Shown here: in pieces, positions 45,186-55,167 of the stretch
Position numbering within the stretch: the stretch's first letter is position 1
Layout of the letters: the number at the start of each line of letters is the position of its first letter
Assembly: GCA_022592435.1 (NCBI GenBank)
Contig: JABYQS010000003.1
Span: 124,001-188,000, forward strand
From: Cerioporus squamosus
Lineage: Eukaryota > Basidiomycota > Agaricomycetes > Polyporales > Polyporaceae
Direction: 5' to 3'
DNA length: 64,000 nt
The notes under the pieces: model-generated
The model's database searches: none
What the model saw: only the letters and a program-made list of their open reading frames with translations
Told to the model about the DNA's origin: nothing
Position numbers and translations under genes: made by a program

Positions 45186-45272
45186 AGGCCCCACCGTGGT
45201 TCGAACACGGGACCCTGCGATACCAGTAAGTGTGAACTGCAATCGCATGCTCTACCACTGAGCTATAAGGCC
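45186..45272 (-). tRNA. tRNA-Cys(GCA) with a 15-base intron
   Basis: The 87-base minus-strand gene folds as a full cloverleaf. The acceptor stem GGCCTTA pairs with TGGGGCC (7 pairs including G-T), and the D stem is GCTC/GAGC. The anticodon stem TGCGA/TCGCA encloses the loop TT-GCA-G. A 15-base intron follows base 37 (TTCACACTTACTGGT), and then A38. The variable loop is GGGTC, and the T arm is CCGTG-TTCGAAC-CACGG. The discriminator base is T73, a cysteine identity element. CCA is not encoded, as expected. The internal A box (GCTCAGTGGTAGAGC) and B box (GTTCGAAC) are intact. Confidence 0.93.
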
Positions 45273-45371
45273 TGTGTCAACGAAACACGCCCTATAATCC
45301 TGTACTGGCAGAGACAATGCGTCGTATGTATCGTATTCGCGAGTAAGTAACAGCCTCAGTAAGTACCTGGC

Positions 45372-47290
45372 TCAGAGTAGATATCGGAAACCCTTCTCCA
45401 CAATCCCCTTCTCCCGCTCTTCTCTCTCAAGCTGTCTGTTCAGGTGGGCAAGGTGCAGCCTGAATATGTAGCACATCGCAATGCTACACCCGGCTGTCGC
45501 AATGCAGATGGCATACGAATTGCGGTAGGTGGGGCCCCACGCGCTCGGCCAGACGTATCTGTTCGCAGCGACGTTCAGCCATCAGCAATCGAGGTAGTAT
45601 ATGAATCCGTATGAACTCACGATCCGGCGACGTTGCCTGTCTGCGATAGGGCGTTCACGAGCGCAACCGCAACTGCACGCTTGGATGGGGGGCGCGGGAA
45701 GGAGTTGCTAACCCAAGTGTAGAGGACAACAAACCCAGAGTACGAGTTGGCCATGAGGAACCTGTGCGAGGAGTGGAGATAAGTCTCGCTCAGACGTCAG
45801 AGTGCAGCAAGAGACTTACAGCGAGACGTATCTTGCGGCAGTGTTCATGGTACATATTGCGATGATAAAACCAATAATTCCTCCGACTGTGGGAGCAGCG
45901 ATATGGTAAAACCTCTCCCCACTTTTGTCGGAGTGCCTGTGAAACAGGTTGTCAGCAGAGAATAAGCCGGAGACCCTTTGTGTCTACTGACCTAGACACG
46001 ATGAATGCCATAATCGCCGTAAAGACGAACGGAGGCGCACAGAGGAGCAACGTGACAGTAGGGTCGAACCCCATCGTCGCACTGAGCGTCGGAAAGTACG
46101 CGTTGAAGCTCAGGGCGACGACTTGGCTCGTCATCGCGACCGCCATCCACCAGACCTTCCAGTCCGTCACAGCCAACCACAGTCCGGCGACATGCCCGCC
46201 CACCTCGGTCTCGCCCTCGTCGCCCACCCCTGCGTCCTCCGCCATCCGCTTCTTCGCGAGTATCCTTTCCTCCTCGGTCAGCCAAGACGTCGTCGCAGGG
46301 AAGTCTGGCAAGATGAACATCGCACATATCGCGACGAAGATCGTCATCGCGCCTTCGATGTAGAAGAGCCAGCGCCACGCGGCGCGACCAAGCTTCCCGT
46401 CCATGCCATTGAGGATGCCCGAGGCGATGAGGGCCCCGAAGGCGTTGGAGATAATGTTGCCGCAGTAGAGCACAGCAGTGCGCGTGCCGAGCTCACTGCG
46501 CTTGTACCACTTCGATATGAGGAAGAGTGCCCCGGGGAAGAAGGCGGCCTCGACGAAGCCGAGGAAGAAGCGCGTGAGGAGCGCGCCGACGAAACTGGCC
46601 GTGGCAGAATTCGGGGAGATTAGTCGGGATCGAATGACATGAAGGACTGACTTCTGTCGCTCGGACTCACTTGTTGGTTATTCCTGCGGATGAAGTTAGA
46701 TAGGAGCTTGGTGCAGGGTGTAACCGACAACTCACCTGTCAGGATTGAGATGGTACCCCAGACGATCATACATGCTGGGAGGTATAGTGACGGCTTTCCG
46801 ATGTAGTTTAACAACATATTACTGGGCTACCATTTAACGAGCTGAAGGTACGTCGGGATCTGACCCACTTACGATGGTATTTGCATGAGGATATAGCCGA
46901 CGTAGAGGATGGACAGCAAAGTCGCGAACTCTGTACCCTGGAGATGAAGGTCGCGTTCGAATCCACGCATACGCGCAGCTCTTTGGCCCAAGTAAGCAGT
47001 CACTCTAAGGCTGAGCGCGTGCAGAATGCGTACCCCGCATTGTTGCGGTCAATCTGGGAAGAGTGATCAGTGAAGAATACCATTAGAGAGTACACACGAC
47101 GTACGTAGTTCAGGATGTAGATGACGACTAAGATGGACATGCGCAAGTCGAGCTTGCGCAAGAGTCTCTTCTCGAGTTTCCTGCGTGCTTCATGTCCTCC
47201 AAACTCGGCGTCCGGGTCCTCGTCCGTTGACTTAACGCCTACCTCCGGGTTCTTGTCCTCGACCAGAGAAGAGGCTTTCGAGGATACCAT
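45372..47290 (-). CDS. MFS transporter, anion:cation symporter (DAL5-like), copy 1
   Basis: Plasma-membrane major facilitator transporter of the fungal ACS group, which includes allantoate, nicotinate, biotin and related organic-anion permeases. Substrate is not predictable here. The ATG at 47288-47290 gives a charged cytosolic head, then KLDLRMSILVVIYILNY (TM1) and IDRNNAG, the conserved start of the first loop. LLSILYVGYILMQIPSNMLL, NYIGKPSLYLPACMIVWG and RFFLGFVEAAFFPGALFLI follow; the last carries the ACS-family Gly-Phe-x-Glu-Ala signature. WKVWWMAVAMTSQVVALSF and AYFPTLSATMGFDPTVTLLL lie in the second half. The C-terminus ends REEREKGIVEKGFRYLL with the TGA read from 45372-45374. Many small introns. 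It is a close paralogue of the gene at 51544-53456. Confidence 0.88.
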
Positions 47291-48194
47291 GGTTGCCAGT
47301 AAATCAGGTCGAGGTATTCCGGCCGACTCAGCAAAGTGACAGGACTGCCGCTATACGTCAATGCAAACCACGGCTTCTTATAACGGGTGGAAGAGGAATG
47401 CCGATACTTGATATAGCGCGTGGGAGGCAGCGGAGGTGATCACAAGGACAGCAGGATGGAGCAGGCGTCCCGGTGGGAAGGACAGTCCGTGGCAGCCGAA
47501 GTCGCCCCGCGCGTTGTGCTAGCGTCGATGTGTGGGTCAGTTGACTTGAGCGAGCGAGCTCGCCGCGATGTCTCTAGGTCCACTTATCAAGGCGAATCGA
47601 ACTTGTTGTGGGGCCAGCGACACTGCCAAGATCTGCTGTCCGAATAGCCAAAACCATTGCCTAGAGCATGTGCCACGGACGCAAAATTCACAAGGACGTT
47701 TGACCTGGTTTTAGTGGACGAGCAATCTTCGACGACCGTGTTCTTTGATGCAGTGAGTACTGCCAGTGCCAGAGGATTCGGAAGTCACGGTATGCTCACC
47801 GTATTGAAGGGCCATGCACTTCGTATCACCTACAGGCCATATCTTCAGCATAACCATCAAGTACAAGGCTGCAGTCAAGACTTACCAGAGGCATATGCCA
47901 GTGACTTGAAGGGCAGGAGGCTGGAGCGAGCTCGTCGGCGTCGGCGTCGACGCGTGTCGCGAGTTGACTGGCACGCGCACGTGACAGACGCGAACGTTGT
48001 TTACGCGTTGTCCCAGCCGCCACGCTCAGACGCCCGCGTGTTCGCTCCTATTCCCTGCCGTCTTCTCGGCTGAGTGCCCTTGTTTCCGCCTGTCTCTCGT
48101 CCTCTGCCTCGCTTTGGACCCCATGCCTCGCTGAAACAGCGGCATAGGACTGTATCTGACGACCCTACCACGACACATCGACTCTCGGAGAGCC
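47291..48194. other. Divergent intergenic region (MFS copy 1 / RING)
   Basis: Promoter region of two head-to-head genes. Other than the TATA-like element of the transporter I see nothing to annotate. Confidence 0.5.
47377..47384 (-). promoter_or_regulatory. TATA-like box of MFS copy 1
   Basis: GTTATAAG on the minus strand lies 94 bases upstream of the ATG. The paralogue has the same octamer about 79 bases upstream of its ATG. Confidence 0.45.
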
Positions 48195-49107
48195 ATGGAT
48201 CACGACGAAGCGTTGGAGGTCGCGGAGCTTCACCTTTCGGTGCAAGAGCGCATTCAATTGGCGATTAGCCGCCTGCCGGTACTAGCAAAGGAGGAGATAC
48301 CCTTGGACGACTCGTGTCCCATCTGCATCAACCCGTTTGACGCTGTTCTGGAGGGGAAAGCGCATGAAGGATTGGGCGAGGCACCGTCGACGTCGGACGA
48401 ACTGGCCGGGGTGACCAAGCTGGTCGGATGCGGGCACATATTCTGCAGAGCTTGGTGTGTCACTCTGCAGTCTACTCCTCTGTTTTGGTACTGAAGTCTG
48501 ACTCTGTTCCAGCCTTGTCGAGTGGATTCGGGGACGAGTAAGTGCCTGCCCTCTCAAAGTCCGTTCTTCTCGGACTCACTCACGCTTCCCCCGCAATTCA
48601 ATCAGCACGGAACATGCCCGTCGTGTCGGAACGTCTTCTCCAGCATCAAACCGCCCTCGGACTCGGACGTTGAGTCTAGTGACGGCGACTACGTGCCGGG
48701 CGACGACGAGGACGACGAGGATGACGACGTCTTCTTCGACACCGACTCGGAGGCGTTTATGGAGACCGACTCCGCGTTCGACGACATGGACGTCGAGGAG
48801 GATCTCGATCCCGATGTGGATATAGAGGAAGATGCTGATCTTGAGGAATGGGAGGCGCAGGCGGCGAATGCGAGCATGGAGAACTGGGGTTTAAGCGACG
48901 GGGACGGTTCCGAGAGCGTCTCGGAGGTGGAAGGATTAGCGATGAGCGGGGAGCTCCCGTCAGAGGACGACGGTATGGTCTCGTTGATGCCAATCGCCAT
49001 CTGGTGTGTTGTTGACATTGTTCACAGGTGCCGGTGTCTACAGCGATAGCGGGGAGAACCCTGGCGTCCTCCAAGCACCCCGAGACGACTCCGCTGAGCC
49101 GAAGTAA
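48195..49107 (+). CDS. RING-finger protein with acidic tail
   Basis: Probable E3 ubiquitin ligase. The ATG at 48195 starts MDHDEALEVAELHLSVQERI. The RING reads DDSCPICINPFDAV, a long insert, KLVGCGHIFCRA, and across two introns CLVEWIRGR and HGTCPSCRNVF, giving C-x2-C ... C-x-H-x2-C-x2-C ... C-x2-C (C3HC4 type). About 35 residues separate the first and second cysteine pairs, which is longer than usual. The rest is a highly acidic disordered tail (DDEDDEDDDVFFDTDSEA, DMDVEEDLDPDVDIEEDAD). The last exon ends GVYSDSGENPGVLQAP..., TAA at 49105-49107. Targets are unknown. Confidence 0.8.
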
Positions 49108-49268
49108 TTAACCCGGCCACTGAGCACCCGCCTCCAGTACATTCACCCATGATTTCACACTCATCGATATAGTTTTGTTGTACATCATTGTGTAATAGTG
49201 ACCTCTTTGACCTCTACATTACAGAACCACTGCATCCATAGGGTCTATGCCCTCACGCAGGGAACCCT

Positions 49269-50973
49269 CTACAACCGCAAGGATTCTAGGACACTCGCCA
49301 CCGCCTGGCCCTCCTTCGCCTCCTTCCATCCGCCAGTGAACTTTCCGCTCCATCGTGATCCCTTTCCGCCACCCTTGACGTTTAGCTTCGCCTTTAGTTC
49401 ATCGCCAACCTCCTTCACCTTCTTGTCATCCGACCCGAAGATGAGCACCACGGTCGTGCTTGTACCTGTCTGCGCTGACGGCGAGGACGACAGCACGAGC
49501 AAGAACGGCACTCCCTCCTTGACCTTGGTCGAGAACGCCGTCGTAATGGACGACAGAAAACCAAGCGCATTCGTGTTGTCGTCTGTCCTGTGCTTATGCA
49601 GCACGATGGCTCCGCTCTCCCTTGGGGCGGCGGACGCGAGCTCGGCGGCGACGGACGCGGCGAGCTCTGCCTCGAGGTCCTCGACGCGCTTCGTCGCCTT
49701 CTTGCGCTCGTCGACCACCTGCTGCACTCGGTCGGGTACTGAGGGGGGACCGCAGCTCATGATGCCGGCTGTGGCCGTGAGCAGGGCGTGCGAGGAGGTG
49801 AGATGGGTGAGGAGCCGCGGGCCGGAGAGAAAGTACAGCCGGACAGAGCTGGTGGCCGATCGGGAGAGTGTCTCCGTGTGCGGGAGGACGAACAGCTGCA
49901 GGTTGTGCAACGTCGGTGCGTGTGTTCCGCAACATCTACATACATACAAGTTGTCGGTCAGCTGTTCCTGTCTGACGCAGGTGCACATGCAGGGATGACC
50001 ACGCACGGGCTGCGGTCAATGTCGTCAATGACGACCGTCCGCTTGACCCCTCCGGTGTAGTCTTGCGGAATGCCCACGCTTGGTCCTTTGTACGCATGGC
50101 TGTCCGCATCAAGCTCCTCGACCTCGACGTACACACTACGGCCCTCGAAGACGAGCTTATTGCATTCCTCCTGGACGAAGGCGATCTCTTCCGCGGACAG
50201 TCCGCGCGGGATCTCGACATAACCCGGAGCTGGGTGCGATGTAATTGACCAGGCCAGTGTCGGGATATCCAGCTTGTGCTCCAATACTGCAGAGAGTAGA
50301 TGCTGGGACGTGTGCATGCTCGCCTGTTCACGGGCGCCACTGATCAGTACTGTCCTAGGTTGCGGAGGGAACCTGGAGAACTTACATGGTCCAGTCGTCG
50401 CTTGGACCCTTCTTCCCCCAAGGAGACACCGACGAGTGCCCCTGGACTGAACGCCTTCAGGGCCTGATCGACGCTCTGTTCAGGTTTGAGACGAACATAG
50501 TGCACAGCATGTCCACCGTGTCTCTTGGCCTCCACGACGTCCCAGAGTTCTCCATCGGCACTGGTCAAGTTGCCGACATCGGACGGCTGTCCTCCTCCCT
50601 CGGGGAAGATAATCGTGTCATGCAAGATGACCTCGACGAGCGGTGCGCTCGGTGCTGGGGCTGCCTTCTTCTTCTTGCCCTCCCTTGGGTTGGATGGAAC
50701 TGTGGGCGACTGCGACTGGCGGCAACTGACGGCTGTTGTCGCGAGCTGGTGCAGAAGCGGGTCACCTGTGGGATGACGATCGGCGATCGAGGCTTGGCCA
50801 GGAAACGCAAGGTCGGGAGGAACCAAGACGGAACACTTACGCTGACAGGCGAGCAGCCCAACTGGAATAGGCTCGAGCGGATCTGTGGGGATAGCAAGCG
50901 TCGGGGAGACGATCCGGTGGTACGTGGGCGGGGTGGTCCGTGGAGGGCTCAGAGTCGCGGTCGCTGCTGACAT
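49269..50973 (-). CDS. Alanyl-tRNA editing protein (AARSD1/AlaX-like)
   Basis: Free-standing editing factor that hydrolyses mischarged Ser-tRNA(Ala), protecting translation fidelity in the cytosol. The ATG at 50971-50973 opens MSAATATLSPPRTTPPTYHR. The N-terminal beta-barrel region has LVEVILHDTIIFPEGGGQP and the characteristic GGQPSDVG. The editing-site metal ligands are visible: HTSQHLLSAVLE (His-x3-His) and, across an intron joining DRSP to CCGTHAPTLHNL, the Cys-Gly-Thr-His pair. A coiled-coil segment (RKKATKRVEDLEAELAAS) links to a DHHA1-like C-terminal domain with NVKGGGKGSRWSGKFTGG. It ends VLESLRL, with the TAG read from 49269-49271. The combination matches AARSD1-type AlaX-2 proteins. 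Confidence 0.9.
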
Positions 50974-51543
50974 GGTGGGTGTCTACCGGATGCAGGCGAC
51001 TGTGACTTGCGTTTAGTATCTGTCTGCACGAGTTCAAGTGCGTTTGTAAGTCGTTCGGCGAGTGTTCGCCTTCGAGCAAGCTTTGTGAGTGCGCCGTTCC
51101 CACCTTGTCCCTCCCCGCCCCTGATCAGAGATGATATGTGCCGCCGGGGGGCGGACCGGCGGACCGCAGAGGTGATTGGGCTCCGCTGTGTCTCCGACGA
51201 CCTTGTCTCCTCTGCATTCGACATCCGACGTGATGGCGCGAAGATTTGCGCTCAGCGAGATGTGCAATTTGCGTGTGGGGCGCCAGGTACGCGCCGGGAA
51301 AACCTGGGGTAAATGGGAGGCTCACTGTTTGTCCGCTGGTAGCCCCGCAACTCCCCAGGTCCGAACGATTTTCCGGACGCGAACTGCTCTCGGGCCCGTG
51401 GGGATGTCCATGTCATCGTCCGGTCCCCGCTTCTCCAGACTCTGGCCAGGCGCCCGGTCGAGCCGTTATAAGCTCCTCCCCGTACGTGATGGCAGTCTTG
51501 TCTCCCTGCTCTCGGAGTTCCTCACCCACCCCCACGCGCTGCC
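50974..51543. promoter_or_regulatory. Divergent promoter region (AARSD1-like / MFS copy 2)
   Basis: Head-to-head spacer of 570 bases. GTTATAAG at 51465-51472 is a TATA-like element for the transporter. A tandem CGGACCGGCGGACCG lies near 51150 and could be a zinc-cluster regulator target (CGG/CCG triplets), on motif grounds only. Confidence 0.45.
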
Positions 51544-53456
51544 ATGCCTTCCACGCCCTCTCTCGAGAAGACGTCCGACGTGGCCGTCGAACACGATCGC
51601 AACGAACATGCTCACCACCATCGCGACGTCGAGGCGGACCCGCAGCACCTGGGCGACAAGGAGTTCGGTGGGCATGAGGCGAGGAAGAAGCTCGAGAAGA
51701 AGCTCCTGCGCAAGCTCGATGCGCGGATGTCCATCCTGATTGTGATCTACATCCTGAACTACGTACGTATGCTTAGCTCCCCCCATAATGTGGCTTGTGC
51801 TCACGTCGTCCTCGTAGATTGATCGTAACAATGCCTCGTGAGCGGACTTGTAGACTCGTATGTCGTCGTCGTCGTTGCTGACAGCAGGGCTCAGCGCGGC
51901 GCGGTTACGTGGATTCGAGGAGGACCTCGGCCTCAAGGGCCAGGAGTTCAACACGCTCCTCAGTATCCTCTATGTCGGGTACATTCTCATGCAAATACCC
52001 TCGTAAGCAATGCCCGTACGTGCCTTGCTTGCTTTGTGCTAAACAGACGTGTAGGAACATGTTCCTCAACTACATTGGGAAGCCGTCAATATACCTGCCC
52101 TGCTGCATGATCGTATGGGGCATGATATCCACTCTGACTGGCATTACCAACAAGTGAGTCTGCTTCTCTACACGCGTGGAACAAACCTTGACGATCTCCT
52201 GCAGCTTCATAGGAGCATTGCTCACTCGATTCTTCCTCGGGTTCGTGGAGGCCGCGTTCTTCCCTGGCGCGCTCTTCCTGCTATCCAAGTGGTACAAGCG
52301 CTCCGAGCTCGGTGTCCGCACCGCCGTCCTCTCCTGCGGTAGTCTCATCAGCAATGCGTTCGGTTCGCTGATTGCCTCTGGTATCCTCGATGGTATGGAG
52401 GGGAAGATGGGTCACTCCGCATGGCGGTAGGTCTACGTTCCTTATCTTCCTGTCATGGCACTCATATGCGTCCTCCTACCCCGCAGATGGCTTTTCTATA
52501 TCGAAGGCGCTCTCACCATGTTCGTGGCGATTTGCGCTATTTTCATCCTCCCCGACTTCCCTTCGACGTCGCACGGTTGGCTGAGCCCGTTGGAGGTTCG
52601 TCTCGCTGAGAAGCGTCTCGAGGAAGATGTCGGTGTCGGCGACGAGGAGCAAACCGAGGGCCATGGTCGCTTCCAAGGTTTTACCCTCGCACTCACGGAT
52701 TGGAAGGTGTGGTGGCTCGCGCTCGCCCTGACGAGCTTGGTTGTCTCTCTGTCCTTCAACGCCTTCTTCCCGACACTCAGCGCGACCATGGGCTACAACT
52801 CGACTATCACGCTCCTCCTTTGCGCGCCTCCATGGGTATTCGCGACTCTCGTCGCATTCGTCATGTGCCGGCACTCCGACCGCACGAAAGACCGCTTCTG
52901 GCACATTGCGACTTCGCTCAGCTGCGGGATCGTCGGCTTCATCATCGCTATCTCCACGATGAACCTTGCCGCCCGCTATATCTCACTGTGCGTATCCGCT
53001 TGCCCATCAGCTTCACAGTGCCTGCGTACTAAATGTGCGCACCTTTTAGCTTCCTCATGGCGCAATCGTACGCGGGTTTCATTATCTTCCTTGCGTGGAT
53101 CAGCAACTCCATCGCGCGTCCACCGTCGAAGCGTGCCGTCGCACTCGCATTCATCAACGCGTTCTCGCAGCTCGGAAACATCGCCGGATCGTGAGTACAC
53201 CCTTTTCGTAACGCTCCGCAATGCCAGTTCGGCATCGTCGTGACCGCTGTACTGACGACTACCCGCGAACAGATACGTGTGGCCGAAGGCCTGGGGTCCT
53301 ACGTACGCGCACTCGTATGCGATCTGCATATCGACGAACGGACTGTGCATCGTTATGTGCTACATCTTCAAGAGGCACCTCGAGAAGCTCAACCGCGACA
53401 TTGAGAGGAAGGAGGAAGAGGAAGGCAGGCCCGCTGGCTTCCGGTACATCCCGTGA
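51544..53456 (+). CDS. MFS transporter, anion:cation symporter (DAL5-like), copy 2
   Basis: Paralogue of the transporter at 45372-47290, of the same ACS group with unknown organic-anion substrate. The ATG at 51544 gives MPSTPSLEKTSDVAVEHDR and a His/Asp-rich head, then KLDARMSILIVIYILNY. LLSILYVGYILMQIPSNMFL, NYIGKPSIYLPCCMIVWG, RFFLGFVEAAFFPGALFLL and WKVWWLALALTSLVVSLSF follow. FIIFLAWISNSIARPPSKRA and AFINAFSQLGNIAGSYVWP lie in the last helices. The C-terminus ends RKEEEEGRPAGFRYIP, TGA 53454-53456. The two copies are near-identical in transmembrane regions and share intron positions where I compared them; their cytosolic heads differ. Twelve transmembrane helices are expected. Confidence 0.9.
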
Positions 53457-53706
53457 GCTTACGACCCGGACGCCGCAACGACTCTGTTATGCTGTTGTAC
53501 CGTTACGCGTAGTACATGCTATTGTCTGCTCTAATGCATCGTGTATTTTTACCCTCATTTGAGATGTCCGGCGACCCGAGATACAGAGAAGACAGGAAGT
53601 GCTCGAGGACGCGGCGGCGAGCGGGTAGGATGTCCCGTCCGATCGCGATCTGGCGGACGACGGCACGATAGTGCGAGCCGGGGATATCTCGGACTTGCCT
53701 TCCCCT

Positions 53707-53714
53707 CGTCCAGC
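53707..53714 (+). repeat. Left target-site duplication of hAT element
   Basis: CGTCCAGC immediately precedes the left inverted repeat and recurs exactly at 55016-55023. Eight-base duplications are the hallmark of hAT insertion. Confidence 0.9.
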
Positions 53715-53731
53715 TAGTGTTGCCGCAAGCT
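53715..53731 (+). repeat. Left terminal inverted repeat of hAT element
   Basis: TAGTGTTGCCGCAAGCT is the inverted complement of the right end with one mismatch. Just inside, CAAGCTGG/CCAGCTTG-type motifs repeat several times to about 53820, like hAT subterminal transposase-binding repeats. Confidence 0.88.
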
Positions 53732-53950
53732 AAGCCGCTTACCTTGCAAGCTGGCCAGCTTGTGATGGGCTTGCCGCGCAAGCTGCGACAAGCAAGCGCG
53801 CCAGCTCGGCTTGCTCGAATTGCCGTATTAGGAGGAGTCGGACGCCGGCAGTTCGAGGGGGGGAAGGAGGAACGATGACCGCCATGAGCAGGTTGTACTT
53901 TGTATTATAATGAAGGCTCGAGAGGATATGTAGGCCAGGATACAATAGAA

Positions 53951-54525
53951 CTACTCATTTCTTAATAGTTCCTCGAGTTCCTCGTACTTTCCAGCCTTCA
54001 GCAGCTCACGCACTGCAGTATCAGTAACCTTTCCCTCAATAGCGTAGTCCTTCTCATCCGCAACCAAGGATGATGTGATGAGAGCCTATCCTGCTTATAC
54101 GAGAACTTGAGCAGCTGGAGCTCCGAAAGCAGGTCCGGAGACATCTTGGTGCGGCGTTGGGTGATCGTCTCCTTGCTCGAGGAGAACACCTCCTCACAAG
54201 GGACAGAAGACGCCTGAGCTGGAAGAACGTCGAGAGCAACCGAGAATAGGAGGGGATAGACCTTCTCATGGCACTAAGAGACAAGATTCAGCTACGTAGT
54301 TGACGTGATAGAAGCGTTGAATGCCATACCTCCCAATGGAAGACGAGATCGAGGTCTTGCCCCTCGTCCGAGTCCATGTCAATTGTACCTTGATCGATAT
54401 ACCGCTGGAGCTCATGCTCGGCGGTCATGCGGTCCGAATGTCGCGCAGCTTCTTCGCACTTCTGGATCTCATCGGGAGAGAGCAGCGAGGGAGGTGTCAA
54501 GTTGACAGGAGTAGAAGTCTGTGCT
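53951..54525 (-). pseudogene. hAT transposase C-terminal remnant
   Basis: On the minus strand, LTPPSLLSPDEIQKCEEAAR and GTIDMDSDEGQDLDLVFHWE are followed by an intron-like gap of about 56 bases. Next come HEKVYPLLFSVALDVLPAQA and CEEVFSSSKETITQRRTKMS, then PDLLSELQLLKFSYKQDRL. This last block is the hAT C-terminal dimerisation domain. After RLSS the frame is lost near 54090. The expected continuation is in another frame as LVADEKDYAIEGKVTDTAV, running to KYEELEELLRNE and the TAG read from 53951-53953. The N-terminal DNA-binding domain and most of the catalytic core are missing, and a stop lies upstream of 54525. Confidence 0.85.
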
Positions 54526-54998
54526 CCTCAGCTCAAGCCTCCCTTCGTACTTTTATACAACAGCGTACATTGCCCTCAAAAATGTCGCACATCGAACCAT
54601 ACTCGCTTCCAACTCGGCCTCCAGCCAAAGAGAGTGCGGCGGGCATCGAGGGCGGGCTTGGGCGGGAGGCGGGCTGCTGCCGGTGGAGACGCTAATAGGC
54701 GAGCTAGTAGGCGAGCCCCAATGAAACATCGAACGATTTCAAGGCCAAATAGATACTTTGAAGGTAGCAAGTGAGTCTACATTGTGCGAGCGAGGTGGTT
54801 TGTGAACAGATACGGTGGACGAGCGAATCTACGCGGGCTATGACGTCGGGATGCCTGCTTTCGGCGAGACGATTGTTCAGCCAATGGGATTCGTGGGATA
54901 ATATGAGTCAGCAACTGGCAAGCTGCCCAAATGCGTCCAAGTTTTGATAAGTTCGCCGTGAGAACCAGTCGGACCAAGTAAGTTCCAAGCTGGCTTGC

Positions 54999-55015
54999 AG
55001 CTGGCGGCAACACTA
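54999..55015 (-). repeat. Right terminal inverted repeat of hAT element
   Basis: Read on the minus strand this is TAGTGTTGCCGCCAGCT, differing from the left end only at base 13. Confidence 0.88.
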
Positions 55016-55023
55016 CGTCCAGC
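55016..55023 (+). repeat. Right target-site duplication of hAT element
   Basis: CGTCCAGC directly follows the right inverted repeat, an exact copy of 53707-53714. Confidence 0.9.
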
Positions 55024-55167
55024 TGACTACTAGCTGACTGTGGCAATGCCTATTAAAGCCAATGTCCCGACGCTTTAAGAGCCTGATGCCCAGGTCAGGG
55101 TGCTGAACGCACACGCTTTGATTGTGCCACGGTAGGGTGATATCCATTGACTACGTTGCTGACTGCT

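Larger units (their letters stand above)
53715..55015. mobile_element. Short hAT-superfamily DNA transposon, complete ends, decayed transposase
   Basis: A 1,301-bp element is bounded by 17-bp inverted repeats (one mismatch) and a perfect 8-bp target duplication CGTCCAGC. Inside is only the C-terminal part of a hAT transposase on the minus strand, broken by a frameshift, so it is a non-autonomous, internally deleted copy. Both ends carry many CAAGC/GCTTG subterminal motifs. It lies between MFS copy 2 and the beta-mannosidase gene, with the right end 144 bases from the beta-mannosidase ATG. It could be mobilised by a related active element elsewhere. Confidence 0.88.
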
